Shown piece after piece: positions 1-9,418 of a DNA stretch of 35,395 bases. Every line of letters starts with the position of its first letter. Position 1 is the stretch's first letter. The DNA lies in assembly GCA_013298815.1 (NCBI GenBank), contig JAAFJF010000033.1:1-35395 (forward strand), read 5' to 3'. Under the pieces are notes generated by a model. It did no database searches, was not told where the DNA came from, and saw nothing but the letters and a program-made list of their open reading frames with translations. A program made the translations under genes and the position numbers. The DNA comes from Polaromonas sp. Its GTDB lineage: Bacteria > Pseudomonadota > Gammaproteobacteria > Burkholderiales > Burkholderiaceae_C.

Positions 1-152
1 ATACGGGTTTGTTTACTTGGGATTATTTGTACTTTTTAGGCTCTCAGCAAGCTGAAATTTGGCAAGATTACGAAGCACGCCTCAAAAAAGCTGGCATCAG
101 CCGCGATGCACCTATGATTGAAAAATCTGGAGGTGGCTGCGCAAGTCATTGA
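1..152 (+). CDS. DUF971 family protein, C-terminal part (5' end outside window)
   Basis: An open frame enters from the left edge (first complete codon at position 3) and stops at 150-152. The 49 visible residues include a WDYLYFLG segment, a charged segment with WQDYEARLKKAG, and the tail GGGCASH. From memory this matches the C-terminus of DUF971 (gamma-BBH_N-like) proteins encoded just upstream of ubiE in many Burkholderiales. The biochemical role is not established; the family resembles the N-terminal domain of gamma-butyrobetaine hydroxylase and has been linked to iron-sulfur metabolism. ubiE follows after 39 nt, so co-transcription is likely. Confidence 0.75.
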   Translation, partial: TGLFTWDYLYFLGSQQAEIWQDYEARLKKAGISRDAPMIEKSGGGCASH

Positions 153-191
153 GCGATTCCCTTCAGCTAGTCAAAAAATTAAAGTATCACT

Positions 192-923
192 ATGAGCCAA
201 ACACATTTCGGATTTCAAACCGTTGAAGAAAATGACAAAGCCAAACATGTGCGCGGCGTGTTTGATTCGGTCGCTCCCAAGTACGACATCATGAACGACT
301 TGATGTCCATGGGACTGCATCGTGCTTGGAAAGCCTACACCGTCATGGTCGCCAATGTGCAAGAAGGCGCACAAGTGCTGGATATTGCAGGCGGAACGGG
401 TGATTTGGCTTTGGCTTTCGCCAAAAAAGTAGGTAAAACTGGTCGTGTGGTGCATACCGATATCAACGAAGCCATGCTGCGTGAAGGGCGTGATCGCTTG
501 GTTAACGCGGGTGTTGTTTTGCCAACGTTTGTGTGTGACGCTGAGAAATTGCCGTTTCCAGACAACCATTTTGACGTCGTGACCGTTGCTTTCGGACTGC
601 GCAATATGACGCACAAAGACGCGGCACTGAAGGAAATGAACCGAGTTTTGAAGCCCAGTGGCAAGCTATTGGTGTTGGAGTTTTCGAAGATCGTCAAACC
701 CTTGTCTAAGGTCTACGACTGGTATTCTTTCAATGTGTTACCAAAACTAGGCAAGCTGGTAGCGGGTGATGATGCGAGCTACCGTTATCTGGCAGAGTCG
801 ATTCGCATGCACCCCAGCCAAGAAGAGCTCAAGCAATTGATGAAAACTGCAGGTTTCGGCCATGTTGATTTTCATAATTTGACGGGTGGCGTCGTGGCTT
901 TGCATGTCGGAATCAAGTGTTAA
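192..923 (+). CDS. ubiE: Ubiquinone/menaquinone C-methyltransferase UbiE
   Basis: This 243-residue class I SAM-dependent methyltransferase carries out the C-methylation of the benzoquinol ring (DDMQH2 to DMQH2) in ubiquinone synthesis. Visible signatures are [17 protein letters not shown] at residues 31-47 (UbiE family signature 1), the SAM-binding [10 protein letters not shown] at 64-73, and [16 protein letters not shown] at 151-166 (signature 2). Length is normal for the family. The ATG at 192 is the natural start because the protein begins QTHFGFQTV, as in homologues, although no strong Shine-Dalgarno is visible. ubiJ and ubiB follow downstream, as in the E. coli ubiE-ubiJ-ubiB operon, but here a Tim44-like gene lies between them. 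Confidence 0.97.
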   Translation: MSQTHFGFQTVEENDKAKHVRGVFDSVAPKYDIMNDLMSMGLHRAWKAYTVMVANVQEGAQVLDIAGGTGDLALAFAKKVGKTGRVVHTDINEAMLREGRDRLVNAGVVLPTFVCDAEKLPFPDNHFDVVTVAFGLRNMTHKDAALKEMNRVLKPSGKLLVLEFSKIVKPLSKVYDWYSFNVLPKLGKLVAGDDASYRYLAESIRMHPSQEELKQLMKTAGFGHVDFHNLTGGVVALHVGIKC

Positions 924-947
924 GAGCCTGTTTCAACACCTAAGCTG

Positions 948-970
948 TGTGAATATTCACAAATTGTGAA
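948..970. promoter_or_regulatory. Overlapping palindromes, candidate operator
   Basis: TGTGAATATTCACA at 948-961 is a perfect 14-bp palindrome. It overlaps a second perfect inverted repeat, TTCACAA-A-TTGTGAA, at 956-970, giving three alternating TGTGAA half-sites in 23 bp. It lies about 50 bp upstream of the candidate promoter of the Tim44-like gene. The half-site spacing (N4) is not that of CRP or FNR sites (N6 or N4 with a different core), so the regulator is unknown. A transcript hairpin after ubiE is an alternative reading. Confidence 0.45.
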
Positions 971-1020
971 AATCAGCCAATAAATTGACATGATTCAACT
1001 CAAGCCTCTGTCAGCACCTA

Positions 1021-1049
1021 TTGAAAAACACATCATTTGCACCTATATT
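1021..1049 (+). promoter_or_regulatory. Candidate sigma70 promoter for the Tim44-like gene
   Basis: TTGAAA (1021-1026) and TATATT (1044-1049) are separated by exactly 17 nt, each matching 5 of 6 consensus bases. Transcription would start near 1056, leaving a leader of about 33 nt with GGAG at 1080-1083 before the ATG at 1089. This supports starting the gene at 1089, since an earlier in-frame ATG at 990 would lie upstream of the promoter. Confidence 0.5.
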
Positions 1050-1088
1050 CGTGCTGTGTTGATGTCAACATGTGTGTTTGGAGAAAAC

Positions 1089-2129
1089 ATGAAATTTTGG
1101 TCTGCCATTTTGGTTTGTGCACTTGCTTTTTCAGGTTTGAACGCCGAAGCCGCCCGTCGTATAGGGGGCGGTGGTTCAATGGGTAAACAATCCAGTAACG
1201 TAACGCAGAAAAGCGCAGCGCCAACTGCTCCTGCACAAAACGCAAACAGTACAGCCGCAAAACCCACTGCAGCTGCACCAGCTGCAGCCCCAGCAGTGGT
1301 GCCCAAAAAGCCGTGGGGAGCGATGCTCGGTGGCTTAGCCGCAGGATTGGGCTTAGCTTGGTTGGCTAATTCTTTAGGCTTGGGTGGCATGTTGGGTGGC
1401 ATTATGCAAGCCGTCATGTTCGGTTTATTGGCGTTTGGTGTGATTGCTCTTGTTGCGTACTTTATTCGTTCTCGTAGCATCGTTGGCAAAAAGTCCGGAG
1501 GCAATACGTTCAACTCGGGCAGCCCTTATGCGATGCAAGGTGCTGGTAGTGCATCGCCGACAGATGCCATTGCACCACGTTCGTACAGCCCGCTGAACGT
1601 TGGTAACGATGCTTCTGCTCGTCCTTGGGAAGCTAATACCACCGCGTTTGACAATACAAATGCTGGCCAAGCTGGAAAATCCATGATTGGCTCCGGTTTA
1701 CAATCTTCCGATAACGCTACTGGTTTGTCTGGCTCTCAATCTTGGGGTGTACCCGCTGATTTCGACACAGCTGGCTTCTTGACAGCTGCAAAACGTAATT
1801 TTGTAACCTTGCAAGACGCATGGGATAAGTCTGATATCGCTGCATTGAAGGCGATGATGACAGACGAGATGGCAGCTGAGATCAAGTCTCAGTTGGCTGA
1901 ACGCGGTGTTCAAGCAAGCGCAGTCAATAAAACTGATGTTGTAATGTTGGACGCCCAGTTGCTGGGCATTGAAGAAATGGCGACTGAATATATGGCCAGT
2001 GTTGAGTTTTCAGGCATGATTCGTGAAGACGCGTCAGCCGGCCCAGCACCATTCCGTGAAGTCTGGAACATGACAAAATCTAAAAATGGTGGCGGCTGGT
2101 TGGTGGCTGGCGTTCAAGCACTGCAATAA
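1089..2129 (+). CDS. Tim44-like domain membrane protein
   Basis: The product has 346 residues. Residues 1-21 form a signal peptide (MKFWSAILVCALAFSGLNAEA, possible cleavage after AEA). A Ser/Ala/Pro-rich linker follows (about 35-72), then two hydrophobic segments (about 77-100 and 103-127), a second low-complexity linker, and a soluble C-terminal domain from about 200 that resembles bacterial Tim44-like (Tim44/TimA) proteins. The start is placed at 1089 because it gives a clean signal peptide and has GGAG five bases upstream. A longer frame from 990 adds 33 residues without resemblance to a signal. Bacterial Tim44-like proteins are membrane proteins of poorly defined role; position between ubiE and ubiJ is common in Burkholderiales as I recall, which suggests but does not prove a link to quinone metabolism. 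Confidence 0.85.
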   Translation: MKFWSAILVCALAFSGLNAEAARRIGGGGSMGKQSSNVTQKSAAPTAPAQNANSTAAKPTAAAPAAAPAVVPKKPWGAMLGGLAAGLGLAWLANSLGLGGMLGGIMQAVMFGLLAFGVIALVAYFIRSRSIVGKKSGGNTFNSGSPYAMQGAGSASPTDAIAPRSYSPLNVGNDASARPWEANTTAFDNTNAGQAGKSMIGSGLQSSDNATGLSGSQSWGVPADFDTAGFLTAAKRNFVTLQDAWDKSDIAALKAMMTDEMAAEIKSQLAERGVQASAVNKTDVVMLDAQLLGIEEMATEYMASVEFSGMIREDASAGPAPFREVWNMTKSKNGGGWLVAGVQALQ

Positions 2130-2208
2130 AGCGAAATAAAGCAACACTGCTAGAGATTAAAAAACCTTGAAGTTTTAAATACAGCAAAAGTGTGAATAAT
2201 TGGGGACT

Positions 2209-2784
2209 ATGGCAACATCGTCCCCTTTTTCTTTATTCAACGAACTTGTTAATAAGCTCACTAGTCTGCAGCCACCCGTTTGGGTTGTTGACGAGGTACA
2301 ACACCGTCTTGTTTTATTGTTAAACCATGTCCTGATGCAAGAACCCGAAGCGACAGCGCGTTTGGCTCGACTCAAAGGCCGTGTTGTTCGAGCGCAATGG
2401 CGAGCACTGTCGATGACACTAGCCGCAACGCCCGCAGGACGGTTAGAGCTTGATGCCGGTCACAAAGCTGCTGACTTGAGTTTGCTTGTTGCTGATGATT
2501 CACCAGTGTCATTGGTGCAAACTGTTTTAGCAGGGGGCAAACCACCTATCAAAATAGAGGGCGATGTGCAGCTCGCAGCCGAGGTCAATTGGTTGGTTGA
2601 TCATGTGCGATGGGATGTAGAAGAAGATTTGTCGCGCATTCTAGGCGATGCTCCTGCTCATGCTGTGACGAGTGTTGCAAAGCAGGTCGTTGTTGGGTTG
2701 AAATCATTTTTAGTCACCAAAGTCGCTGACACTGACCCCAAAAGTCAATCAGCAGGAAACCAATCAGTAAAGGCAGGTTCATGA
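2209..2784 (+). CDS. ubiJ: Ubiquinone biosynthesis accessory factor UbiJ (SCP2 domain)
   Basis: This 191-residue protein has an N-terminal SCP2-like lipid-binding region (about residues 30-125) and a helical C-terminal part. UbiJ binds ubiquinone intermediates and, with UbiK, organises the soluble Ubi complex. Assignment rests on moderate sequence resemblance and firmly on position: its stop overlaps the ubiB start (ATGA at 2781-2784), as in the conserved ubiE-ubiJ-ubiB order. The frame is open from a TTG at 2200, but the ATG at 2209 is the likelier start; the purine run TGGGGA just upstream may act as ribosome binding site though spacing is short. The N-terminus is divergent compared with enterobacterial UbiJ. 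Confidence 0.85.
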   Translation: MATSSPFSLFNELVNKLTSLQPPVWVVDEVQHRLVLLLNHVLMQEPEATARLARLKGRVVRAQWRALSMTLAATPAGRLELDAGHKAADLSLLVADDSPVSLVQTVLAGGKPPIKIEGDVQLAAEVNWLVDHVRWDVEEDLSRILGDAPAHAVTSVAKQVVVGLKSFLVTKVADTDPKSQSAGNQSVKAGS

Positions 2785-4373
2785 GAAAGCTTTTTCGTGG
2801 CGCTTTCATTGTTTGGATAGCGCTGCGCTTCGGTTTAGACCAATTGGTACTGACCAGTTTTCAAAAGCCATGGCTCACCATGATTGCGCGTTTAGTCTCA
2901 GCAGGGCGCAATCTTAAAGCGCCGCGCGGGCAGCGTTTGCGGGAAGCTTTGGAGAATTTGGGGCCCATTTTCATTAAATTCGGTCAAGTCTTGTCTACAC
3001 GGCGTGACTTGCTGCCTTTAGATATTGCTGACGAATTGGCGCGTTTGCAAGATCGTGTGCCTTCGTTTGATCCCAAAATCGCTGTGGAAACGATTGAAAG
3101 ATCATTTAAGAAACCGCTTAATCATATTTTTACGTCTTTTGATCATAAGCCAGTTGCCAGTGCGTCCATCGCTCAAGTGCATTTCGCGACCATCACAGAC
3201 AAAGAAGGCGTCAGCCGAGACGTCGCGGTCAAAGTGCTGCGCCCAAACATGCTACCTGTGATTGATAAAGATTTAGCCTTGATGCATATGATGGCTGGAT
3301 GGGTCGAAAAGCTCAGTGCTGATGGGAAGCGCTTGAAGCCGCGCGAAGTGGTCAGTGAGTTCGATAAATACCTGCACGACGAGCTCGACTTGATTCGCGA
3401 AGCCTCAAGCGCCGCGCAGTTGAAGCGAAATATGTCGTTGCACAAAGCTGAAAAAGATCTGGTAATGATTCCCGACATGTACTGGGACTATTGCCACCCT
3501 GAGGTGATGGTGATGCAGCGCATGAAAGGTGTGCCCATCAACCAAACCCAAACGCTGCGCGATGCAGGGGTTGATTTTAAAAAACTGGCACGAGACGGGG
3601 TAACTATTTTCTTTACCCAAGTCTTCAGAGACGGTTTTTTCCATGCCGACATGCATCCAGGCAATATTCAGGTCAGCTTGGAACCTGAAACTTTTGGTCG
3701 ATATATCTTGCTCGACTTTGGCATCATTGGCAGCTTGACCGCGGTGGACAAAGAGTATTTGGCGCAAAACTTCACAGCGTTTTTCAGGCGTGATTACAAA
3801 CGAGTCGCCGAATTGCATATTGAATCCGGCTGGGTGCCTAAGGAAACGCGGGTTGATGAGCTGGAATCCGCCATTCGTGCCGTGTGTGAGCCATACTTTG
3901 ACCGTCCACTCAAGGAAATCTCGCTTGGCTTGGTATTGATGCGTTTATTCCAAACCTCTCGCCGCTTCCATGTGGAAATTCAGCCACAGCTTGTCTTGTT
4001 ACAAAAAACTTTGCTGAATATTGAGGGCTTGGGTCGAGATTTGGACCCGGATTTGGATTTATGGAATACTGCAAAGCCATTTTTAGAAAAATGGATGTTG
4101 GAGCAAATTGGCCCACAAAAATTGCTTGAAGAGCTGAAAAATCAAGCCCCTCAGTACGCTAAATTGTTACCAGAGTTGCCGGCGCTGTTGGCGAACTATT
4201 TCAAACACAAATCCTCGTATGCCGGTGCTGAGTCACAAATACTCAAGGATTTATTAAGTGAGCAACGACGAACAAATAAATTATTACAACGTTTGATGTA
4301 CGCGGGTTTTGGTTTTATTGTGGGCTTGATCGCTATGCAATTGGTATCCCGCATGCATATGTTTGTTTTTTAG
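2781..4373 (+). CDS. ubiB: Ubiquinone biosynthesis kinase-like protein UbiB
   Basis: The 530-residue product belongs to the ABC1/ADCK/UbiB atypical kinase family. Family marks are the KFGQ motif (66-69) in the N-terminal extension, an Ala-rich loop ASASIAQVH (126-134) replacing the Gly-rich loop, the lysine of VAVKVLRP (K151), HADMHPGN (288-295) for the catalytic loop, and DFG (312-314). Hydrophobic segments at about 505-523 form the C-terminal membrane anchor. UbiB is an ATPase required for ubiquinone synthesis and is thought to help extract lipid intermediates from the membrane. It is translationally coupled to ubiJ by a 4-nt overlap. Confidence 0.97.
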   Translation: MRKLFRGAFIVWIALRFGLDQLVLTSFQKPWLTMIARLVSAGRNLKAPRGQRLREALENLGPIFIKFGQVLSTRRDLLPLDIADELARLQDRVPSFDPKIAVETIERSFKKPLNHIFTSFDHKPVASASIAQVHFATITDKEGVSRDVAVKVLRPNMLPVIDKDLALMHMMAGWVEKLSADGKRLKPREVVSEFDKYLHDELDLIREASSAAQLKRNMSLHKAEKDLVMIPDMYWDYCHPEVMVMQRMKGVPINQTQTLRDAGVDFKKLARDGVTIFFTQVFRDGFFHADMHPGNIQVSLEPETFGRYILLDFGIIGSLTAVDKEYLAQNFTAFFRRDYKRVAELHIESGWVPKETRVDELESAIRAVCEPYFDRPLKEISLGLVLMRLFQTSRRFHVEIQPQLVLLQKTLLNIEGLGRDLDPDLDLWNTAKPFLEKWMLEQIGPQKLLEELKNQAPQYAKLLPELPALLANYFKHKSSYAGAESQILKDLLSEQRRTNKLLQRLMYAGFGFIVGLIAMQLVSRMHMFVF

Positions 4374-4401
4374 TCTCGTGAGAGCCGTAACCTAAGCCAT
4401 T

Positions 4402-4407
4402 TATAAT
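4402..4407 (+). promoter_or_regulatory. Candidate -10 element upstream of the FmdB-like gene
   Basis: A perfect TATAAT lies in the 102-nt gap between ubiB and the zinc-ribbon gene. No convincing -35 sequence is found 16-18 nt upstream, so this is weak. If real, the FmdB-DUF502-aspS genes would have their own promoter. Confidence 0.3.
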
Positions 4408-4475
4408 AGAAAGTTGCACAAATGCAGCGTTTTCTATGCTTTTGCGCTTTTATGACGATTTAACCCCCTCTTTTT

Positions 4476-4856
4476 ATGCCTATTTACGCTTACAAATGCG
4501 ATGCTTGCGGGCTTGCCAAAGACGTTTTGCAAAAAATGTCGGACCCGCTACTCACCGATTGCCCTGCTTGTGGACAAGCTACGTTCAAAAAACAGCTGAC
4601 TGCGGCTGGTTTTCAGCTTAAGGGTACGGGTTGGTACGTGACTGATTTCCGCGAAGGTGGCGGTAAAACCACTGCACCGGCTGTTGATGCAAAATCTGGT
4701 GAGTCGTCAGCCCCGGCTGCGACAACTGGTGCTTCTTCAGAGGGCGCATCTGCCCCATCAGGGGCTCCTGCTAGTACTGCGTCATCTGCGCCGGCAGCTT
4801 CAACAGCTTCTTCACCAATCCCTTCGCCAGCTGCAACGCCAGCTTCTAGCGTTTAA
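4476..4856 (+). CDS. FmdB-family zinc ribbon protein
   Basis: This 126-residue protein begins MPIYAYKCDACG, the typical start of FmdB/CxxC_CXXC_SSSS regulatory proteins. Two CxxC pairs (C9/C12 and C29/C32) form a zinc ribbon in the first 45 residues. The rest, from about residue 60, is a low-complexity Ala/Ser/Pro/Thr tail that is presumably disordered. The family name comes from a putative regulator of formamidase in Methylophilus; the function in this context is unknown. DUF502 and aspS follow in the same direction, an arrangement common in Burkholderiales. Confidence 0.9.
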   Translation: MPIYAYKCDACGLAKDVLQKMSDPLLTDCPACGQATFKKQLTAAGFQLKGTGWYVTDFREGGGKTTAPAVDAKSGESSAPAATTGASSEGASAPSGAPASTASSAPAASTASSPIPSPAATPASSV

Positions 4857-4880
4857 CCGACAGTTAACCCAAGGATATCC

Positions 4881-5501
4881 ATGGCTAAGTTGCGTAAATG
4901 GTTGTTTGCTGGTTTGCTAGTCATAGTACCGCTTGCAATCACAGTTTGGTTGCTGGAATGGATGCTCAGCACATTGGACAAGACGCTGCTGATTTTGCCA
5001 GCTGCTTGGCACCCGGACAGACTGATTGGCTTTCATATTCCAGGTTTTGGTGTGCTGCTTGCGTTGGCTATTTTGCTGTTGGTTGGCGCTGCCGCTAGTA
5101 ATTTCTTGGGCCGCCAATTGATGATTTGGGGTGATGCATTTTTGAATCGCATTCCTGTTGTTCGCTCCATTTATTCAAGTGTCAAACAAGTGTCGGACAC
5201 CCTGTTTGCCGATGGGGGCAGTGCTTTTCGTACCGCTGTTTTGATACAGTGGCCGCGTGCAGACGTTTGGACAATTGCTTTTGTGACCGGCACGCCGGGT
5301 GGCGATGTCACAAATCATCTCAAAGGAGACTATCTCAGCGTCTATGTTCCGACAACACCTAATCCAACAGGTGGTTATTTTGTCATGCTGAAAAAGTCAG
5401 ATTGCATAGAGCTGAACATGAGTGTTGATGATGCGCTGAAATATATTGTGTCAATGGGTGTGGTTTCCCCAACCATGCTTGCACCACTGCTTCCGAAATA
5501 A
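4881..5501 (+). CDS. DUF502 family integral membrane protein
   Basis: The product has 206 residues with two predicted transmembrane segments (about 6-28 and 50-75) and a soluble C-terminal domain containing [16 protein letters not shown], the best conserved stretch of DUF502 proteins. No enzymatic motif is visible and the function is unknown. AAGGA before the ATG is a good ribosome binding site. It starts 24 nt after the zinc-ribbon gene and precedes aspS by 56 nt. Confidence 0.9.
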   Translation: MAKLRKWLFAGLLVIVPLAITVWLLEWMLSTLDKTLLILPAAWHPDRLIGFHIPGFGVLLALAILLLVGAAASNFLGRQLMIWGDAFLNRIPVVRSIYSSVKQVSDTLFADGGSAFRTAVLIQWPRADVWTIAFVTGTPGGDVTNHLKGDYLSVYVPTTPNPTGGYFVMLKKSDCIELNMSVDDALKYIVSMGVVSPTMLAPLLPK

Positions 5502-5520
5502 TCAGGAATTATCTTTCAGT

Positions 5521-5542
5521 ATTAACGAATTTATTAACGAAT
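5521..5542. repeat. Short tandem repeat upstream of aspS
   Basis: ATTAACGAAT occurs twice (5521-5530 and 5533-5542), 12 bp apart, in the leader directly upstream of aspS. It could be a local duplication or a protein site; there is no further evidence for a role. Confidence 0.4.
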
Positions 5543-5557
5543 AAAGTAGAGAAAATT

Positions 5558-7375
5558 ATGGCAATGCGTACGCAATATTGTGGCTTGGTGACTGAGGCTT
5601 TGCTCGGCGAAACGGTGAGTTTGTGTGGCTGGGTTAACCGTAGACGTGACCATGGTGGTGTGATATTTATTGATCTGCGTGACCGCGAAGGTTATGTGCA
5701 AGTTGTGTGTGATCCTGATCGTGCGGACATGTTCAAGCTCGCTGAAGGTGTGCGCAATGAGTTTTGTATTCAAATCAAAGGCTTGGTTCGCGCACGACCT
5801 ACAGGTACTGTGAATGACGGTTTGAAGAGCGGCAAGATTGAAGTGTTGTGCCATGAGTTGATCGTACTTAATGCGTCAGTCACACCGCCTTTCCAACTGG
5901 ATGATGAGAATTTGTCTGAAACGACGCGCTTGACACACCGCGTGCTGGATTTGCGTCGTCCGTACATGCAAAACAACTTGATGCTGCGCTACAAAGTGTC
6001 CATGGAGGTTCGCAAGTTCTTGGATGCAAACGGCTTCATTGACATTGAGACGCCGATGCTGACAAAGAGCACGCCCGAAGGTGCGCGAGATTATTTGGTA
6101 CCTAGCCGTGTGCACGATGGACACTTTTTTGCTTTGCCACAATCGCCTCAGCTTTTCAAACAGTTGCTGATGGTGGCCGGCTATGACCGCTATTACCAAA
6201 TCGTGAAGTGTTTCCGTGACGAAGATTTGCGGGCTGACCGCCAGCCAGAATTCACGCAAATCGATATTGAAACGTCGTTCTTAGACGAGCAAGAAATCCG
6301 TGACATGTTCCAAGGCATGATCACCACAGTCTTCAAAAACACCATGAATGTGGATTTGGGTGAATTCCCAGTCATGACTTACCAGGATGCCATGCATGTT
6401 TATGGCTCAGACAAGCCTGATTTGCGCGTGAGTCTTAAATTCACCGAAGTGACTGACGTGATGGCAGATGTTGACTTCAAAGTCTTCTCTGGCGCAGCGA
6501 CCATGAAAAATGGACGTGTGGTTGCTTTACGCGTGCCCGGCGGCGCTCGTGAAGTCGGTGGTTTGAGCCGTGGTGAAATTGATGGCTACACCGAATTTGT
6601 CAAAATCTACGGCGCTAAAGGTTTGGCATACATCAAGGTTAATGAATTGGCAAAAGGTCGCGATGGTTTGCAAAGCCCGATAGTTAAAAACATTCATGAC
6701 AAAGCAATTGCAGAAGTATTGGCCCGTACGGGTGCGCAAGATGGTGACTTGATCTTCTTTGGCGCAGACAAAGAGAAGGTTGTGAACGACGCGATTGGTG
6801 CATTGCGTATCAAAATCGGCCACAGTGAGTTTGGTAAAAAGAACGGTTTGTTTGAAAAGGCTTGGCGTCCGATGTGGGTCGTTGACTTCCCGATGTTTGA
6901 GTATGATGAAGAAGCACAACGCTACACGGCAACACATCACCCATTCACAGCCCCCAAAGATGGCCATGAAGACTGGATGGTCACAGCCCCAGAGAAATGT
7001 ATCTCCAAGGGCTATGACATGGTGTTGAATGGTTGGGAGATGGGTGGCGGTTCAGTGCGTATTCACCGTGCGGATGTGCAGCAGAAAGTATTTGATGCAC
7101 TCAAAATAACACCTGAAGAAGCGCAAGTTAAATTTGGTTTCTTATTGGATGCGTTGCAATATGGTGCACCGCCACACGGTGGCTTGGCTTTCGGTTTAGA
7201 CCGTATTGTGACCTTGATGACAGGTGCAGAGTCTATTCGTGATGTGATTGCCTTCCCGAAAACCCAACGCGCTCAATGTTTGTTGACGCAAGCGCCATCA
7301 CTGGTCGATGAAAAGCAACTCAAAGAATTGCATATTCGCCTGCGCAATGCAGATGTTGCTAAAACGTCTTCATAA
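5558..7375 (+). CDS. aspS: Aspartyl-tRNA synthetase
   Basis: This 605-residue class II synthetase charges tRNA-Asp. An N-terminal OB-fold anticodon-binding domain (about 1-115) is followed by the catalytic core with [20 protein letters not shown] (motif 2 region, around 220-238) and the C-terminal motif 3 GLAFGLDRI near 548. The roughly 120-residue GAD insertion between motifs 2 and 3 marks the bacterial type. Many bacteria with this type use a non-discriminating enzyme that also charges tRNA-Asn, but that cannot be decided here. The ATG at 5558 is preceded by an AGAGA purine run; a second ATG two codons later is possible. It ends convergently with the YqaA-like gene, overlapping its stop by 6 nt. 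Confidence 0.98.
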   Translation: MAMRTQYCGLVTEALLGETVSLCGWVNRRRDHGGVIFIDLRDREGYVQVVCDPDRADMFKLAEGVRNEFCIQIKGLVRARPTGTVNDGLKSGKIEVLCHELIVLNASVTPPFQLDDENLSETTRLTHRVLDLRRPYMQNNLMLRYKVSMEVRKFLDANGFIDIETPMLTKSTPEGARDYLVPSRVHDGHFFALPQSPQLFKQLLMVAGYDRYYQIVKCFRDEDLRADRQPEFTQIDIETSFLDEQEIRDMFQGMITTVFKNTMNVDLGEFPVMTYQDAMHVYGSDKPDLRVSLKFTEVTDVMADVDFKVFSGAATMKNGRVVALRVPGGAREVGGLSRGEIDGYTEFVKIYGAKGLAYIKVNELAKGRDGLQSPIVKNIHDKAIAEVLARTGAQDGDLIFFGADKEKVVNDAIGALRIKIGHSEFGKKNGLFEKAWRPMWVVDFPMFEYDEEAQRYTATHHPFTAPKDGHEDWMVTAPEKCISKGYDMVLNGWEMGGGSVRIHRADVQQKVFDALKITPEEAQVKFGFLLDALQYGAPPHGGLAFGLDRIVTLMTGAESIRDVIAFPKTQRAQCLLTQAPSLVDEKQLKELHIRLRNADVAKTSS

Positions 7376-7861
7376 AATTGAGATGGGAATTTTGCCTGGA
7401 AACGCACTTAATAACAGTGTCGTAATAAGCAAGTAGCGAAGAAACTTCCCTATGGCCATGTACAGCAAACATGGCCAAAAAGGGAGTTTCAACCAGCCAG
7501 CTACAGCACATAAAGGGTCGCCTACAGCTGGTAGCCAAGCCAACAAGCATGCTTTGGGACCTAAGTTTTTTAACCATTGCAATGCTTTGGCGTGGCTTCG
7601 TGAGTTTGTGTATTTGTCTACAACTCGGTGCGCGCCATAACCCATCCACCAATCGATTGCGCCGCCAATCGTATTTCCTGCCGTGGCTACCAAGACAGTA
7701 GACCAAAAGAGTTCTGGATTGAGTTTAATGAGTCCGAACACAACAGGCTCTGAGCCTAGGGGTAGCAGAGTCGCGCTGATCAGTGATACGACAAAAACTG
7801 TCGACAAGCCAAATTTAGGCAATGCAAGCATGATCAACAGTTGTTCGAGCCAAATTTCCAT
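7370..7861 (-). CDS. YqaA-type DedA/SNARE-associated small membrane protein
   Basis: The 163-residue product is strongly hydrophobic with four or five membrane segments. It contains LPLGSEPVV near the N-terminus, the [12 protein letters not shown] segment and a [20 protein letters not shown] segment, which match YqaA-like members of the VTT/DedA superfamily. Members are inner-membrane proteins; some DedA relatives transport undecaprenyl phosphate or other lipids, but YqaA is not characterised. The ATG at 7861 is chosen because the protein then starts MEIWLEQLL, as in homologues; the frame is open to a TTG at 7888. It converges on aspS. Confidence 0.85.
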   Translation of the reverse strand: MEIWLEQLLIMLALPKFGLSTVFVVSLISATLLPLGSEPVVFGLIKLNPELFWSTVLVATAGNTIGGAIDWWMGYGAHRVVDKYTNSRSHAKALQWLKNLGPKACLLAWLPAVGDPLCAVAGWLKLPFWPCLLYMAIGKFLRYLLITTLLLSAFPGKIPISIL

Positions 7862-7926
7862 GTAAAACCAAGTGTAAAAGTAAACCAATAAGCCAAAAAA
7901 GAAGTCAAAAAAAGACTCACAGTACC

Positions 7927-7957
7927 TTGAACTATGCCTAGTATAGAGCGGTACAAT
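7927..7957 (+). promoter_or_regulatory. Candidate promoter of dusB-fis
   Basis: TTGAAC (7927-7932) and TACAAT (7952-7957) are 19 nt apart, wider than ideal, in the divergent region between the YqaA-like gene and dusB. The leader would be about 45 nt. Spacing makes this tentative. Confidence 0.3.
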
Positions 7958-8007
7958 TGTGCTTCATTTTTAAGCAACTCATTTCATTTCCCTTTTCTCA
8001 ATTCTGC

Positions 8008-9048
8008 ATGAACATTGGTCAATATGCATTGCCAAATAATTTGTTCGTAGCGCCCATGGCCGGCGTGACAGACAGACCATTTCGTATGCTTTGCAAGAAG
8101 TTGGGGGCAGGTTATGCGGTAAGTGAAATGGTGACATCTAAACGTGAGTTATGGAGCACCCTTAAAACGTCACGCAGAGCTAACCATGATGGTGAAAGCG
8201 CACCAATTGCGGTACAAATTGCAGGAACATCTGCTGACATGATGGCTGAAGCTGCGTTATACAACGTAGATAATGGCGCGCAAATCATTGATATCAACAT
8301 GGGTTGCCCTGCAAAGAAGGTTTGCAACAAATGGGCCGGTTCCGCGCTGATGCAAGATGAGGGTTTGGCCTTGTCCATTGTTGAAGCTGTCGTCGCAGCT
8401 TGTGCGCCACGCAACGTTCCTGTGACTTTGAAGATGCGAACGGGTTGGTGCCAAAGTCATAAAAATGCAGTGGTTTTAGCGCGTGCCTTTGAGCAAGCCG
8501 GCGTGCAAATGCTTGCTGTGCATGGTCGTACGCGTGAGCAGGGCTACAAGGGCGTTGCGGAGTACGAAACGATTGCGGCAGTAAAGTCAGCAGTTCGCAT
8601 TCCTGTCGTCGCTAATGGTGACATCACTACACCAGAAAAAGCACGTGAAGTATTGTCATTTACGGGGGCCGACGCCATCATGGTTGGACGTGCGGCGCAA
8701 GGCAAACCATGGATTTTTCGAGAAATTGCACATTTCATGGCCACAGGCGAGCACTTGGTACAGCCTTTGGTTGCTGAGGTAAAGCGTTTGCTATGCGATC
8801 ATTTGTTAGATCATTACGATTTGTACGGTGAATTTGCAGGTGTGCGGACGGCACGTAAACACATTGGTTGGTACGTGCGTTCTTTGCCGGGTGGTGAATC
8901 GTTTCGTGAGAGCATGAATGCACTAGAAACCTGTGATTCGCAGCATGCAGCAGTAGCGCATTTTTTTGATGCGTTGGCTGATAAATACGAGCGCTTACCT
9001 CAACCAATGGTACATGTTCAAGATGAGGAAGCTGCGGCATTTATGTAA
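8008..9048 (+). CDS. dusB: tRNA-dihydrouridine synthase B
   Basis: This 346-residue flavoprotein reduces uridine to dihydrouridine in tRNA. The TIM barrel shows LFVAPMAGVTDRPFR at about 14-28, the catalytic cysteine in INMGCPAKKV near 97, HGRTREQGYKG near 175, and ANGDI near 207, all typical of Dus enzymes. The ATG at 8008 (MNIGQYALPNNL) agrees with homologues; the frame is open further upstream from a TTG at 7957, but those residues do not resemble the family. It directly precedes fis, the same order as E. coli dusB-fis, which supports assignment to DusB within the Dus group. Confidence 0.95.
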   Translation: MNIGQYALPNNLFVAPMAGVTDRPFRMLCKKLGAGYAVSEMVTSKRELWSTLKTSRRANHDGESAPIAVQIAGTSADMMAEAALYNVDNGAQIIDINMGCPAKKVCNKWAGSALMQDEGLALSIVEAVVAACAPRNVPVTLKMRTGWCQSHKNAVVLARAFEQAGVQMLAVHGRTREQGYKGVAEYETIAAVKSAVRIPVVANGDITTPEKAREVLSFTGADAIMVGRAAQGKPWIFREIAHFMATGEHLVQPLVAEVKRLLCDHLLDHYDLYGEFAGVRTARKHIGWYVRSLPGGESFRESMNALETCDSQHAAVAHFFDALADKYERLPQPMVHVQDEEAAAFM

Positions 9049-9106
9049 GTGCTAGTTGAACTACATATAAATCCCAATAACAAAAACAAGCTGTAACGAG
9101 AATGCG

Positions 9107-9340
9107 ATGAGTAAAAAACAAATAGACGAATGCGTACGTGAAAATTTAGAAGCCTACTTCAAAGATTTAGGAGGCGAGCAACCGCACGCTATGTACGACA
9201 TGCTGGTTAAAGCGGTTGAAAAGCCATTGCTTGAAGTGGTCATGAAGCAAGCCGATAACAACCAATCACGAGCCGCAGAATGGTTGAATCTCAACCGCAA
9301 TACTTTGCGTAAAAAGCTCTTAGATCACAATTTAATTTAA
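9107..9340 (+). CDS. fis: Fis-family nucleoid-associated DNA-binding protein
   Basis: The 77-residue protein corresponds to the C-terminal two thirds of E. coli Fis (98 residues). The helix-turn-helix lies at about residues 51-74, with NQSRAAEWLNLNRNTLRKKL. Short Fis versions lacking the N-terminal beta-hairpin arm are usual in betaproteobacteria. Fis bends DNA and activates stable RNA promoters in enterobacteria; the role in this group is less well known. It lies 58 nt downstream of dusB. Confidence 0.93.
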   Translation: MSKKQIDECVRENLEAYFKDLGGEQPHAMYDMLVKAVEKPLLEVVMKQADNNQSRAAEWLNLNRNTLRKKLLDHNLI

Positions 9341-9362
9341 TTAAAGTTAACTAAATTAAATT
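9329..9362. terminator. All-AT inverted repeat at the end of fis
   Basis: AATTTAATTTA (9329-9339) is followed after 12 nt by its perfect complement TAAATTAAATT (9352-9362), with the fis stop codon inside the left arm. The 11-bp stem contains no G or C, so it would be a weak terminator. It could instead be an AT-rich protein site between fis and purH. Confidence 0.3.
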
Positions 9363-9418
9363 TTAAAAACACTCATCACATTAACTTATTTCTTTAATTT
9401 TCCTCAAAAATACAAACA

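Noticed and set aside
948-961. CRP or FNR binding site
   Set aside because: TGTGA-N4-TCACA lacks the N6 spacing of CRP, and the core is not TTGAT-N4-ATCAA as for FNR.
1043-1513. 156-codon antisense frame across the Tim44-like gene
   Set aside because: It is Ala/Pro-rich only because it mirrors the low-complexity linker on the plus strand.
5770-7028. Several antisense and overlapping open frames inside aspS
   Set aside because: All lie within the conserved synthetase coding sequence and show no independent start signal.
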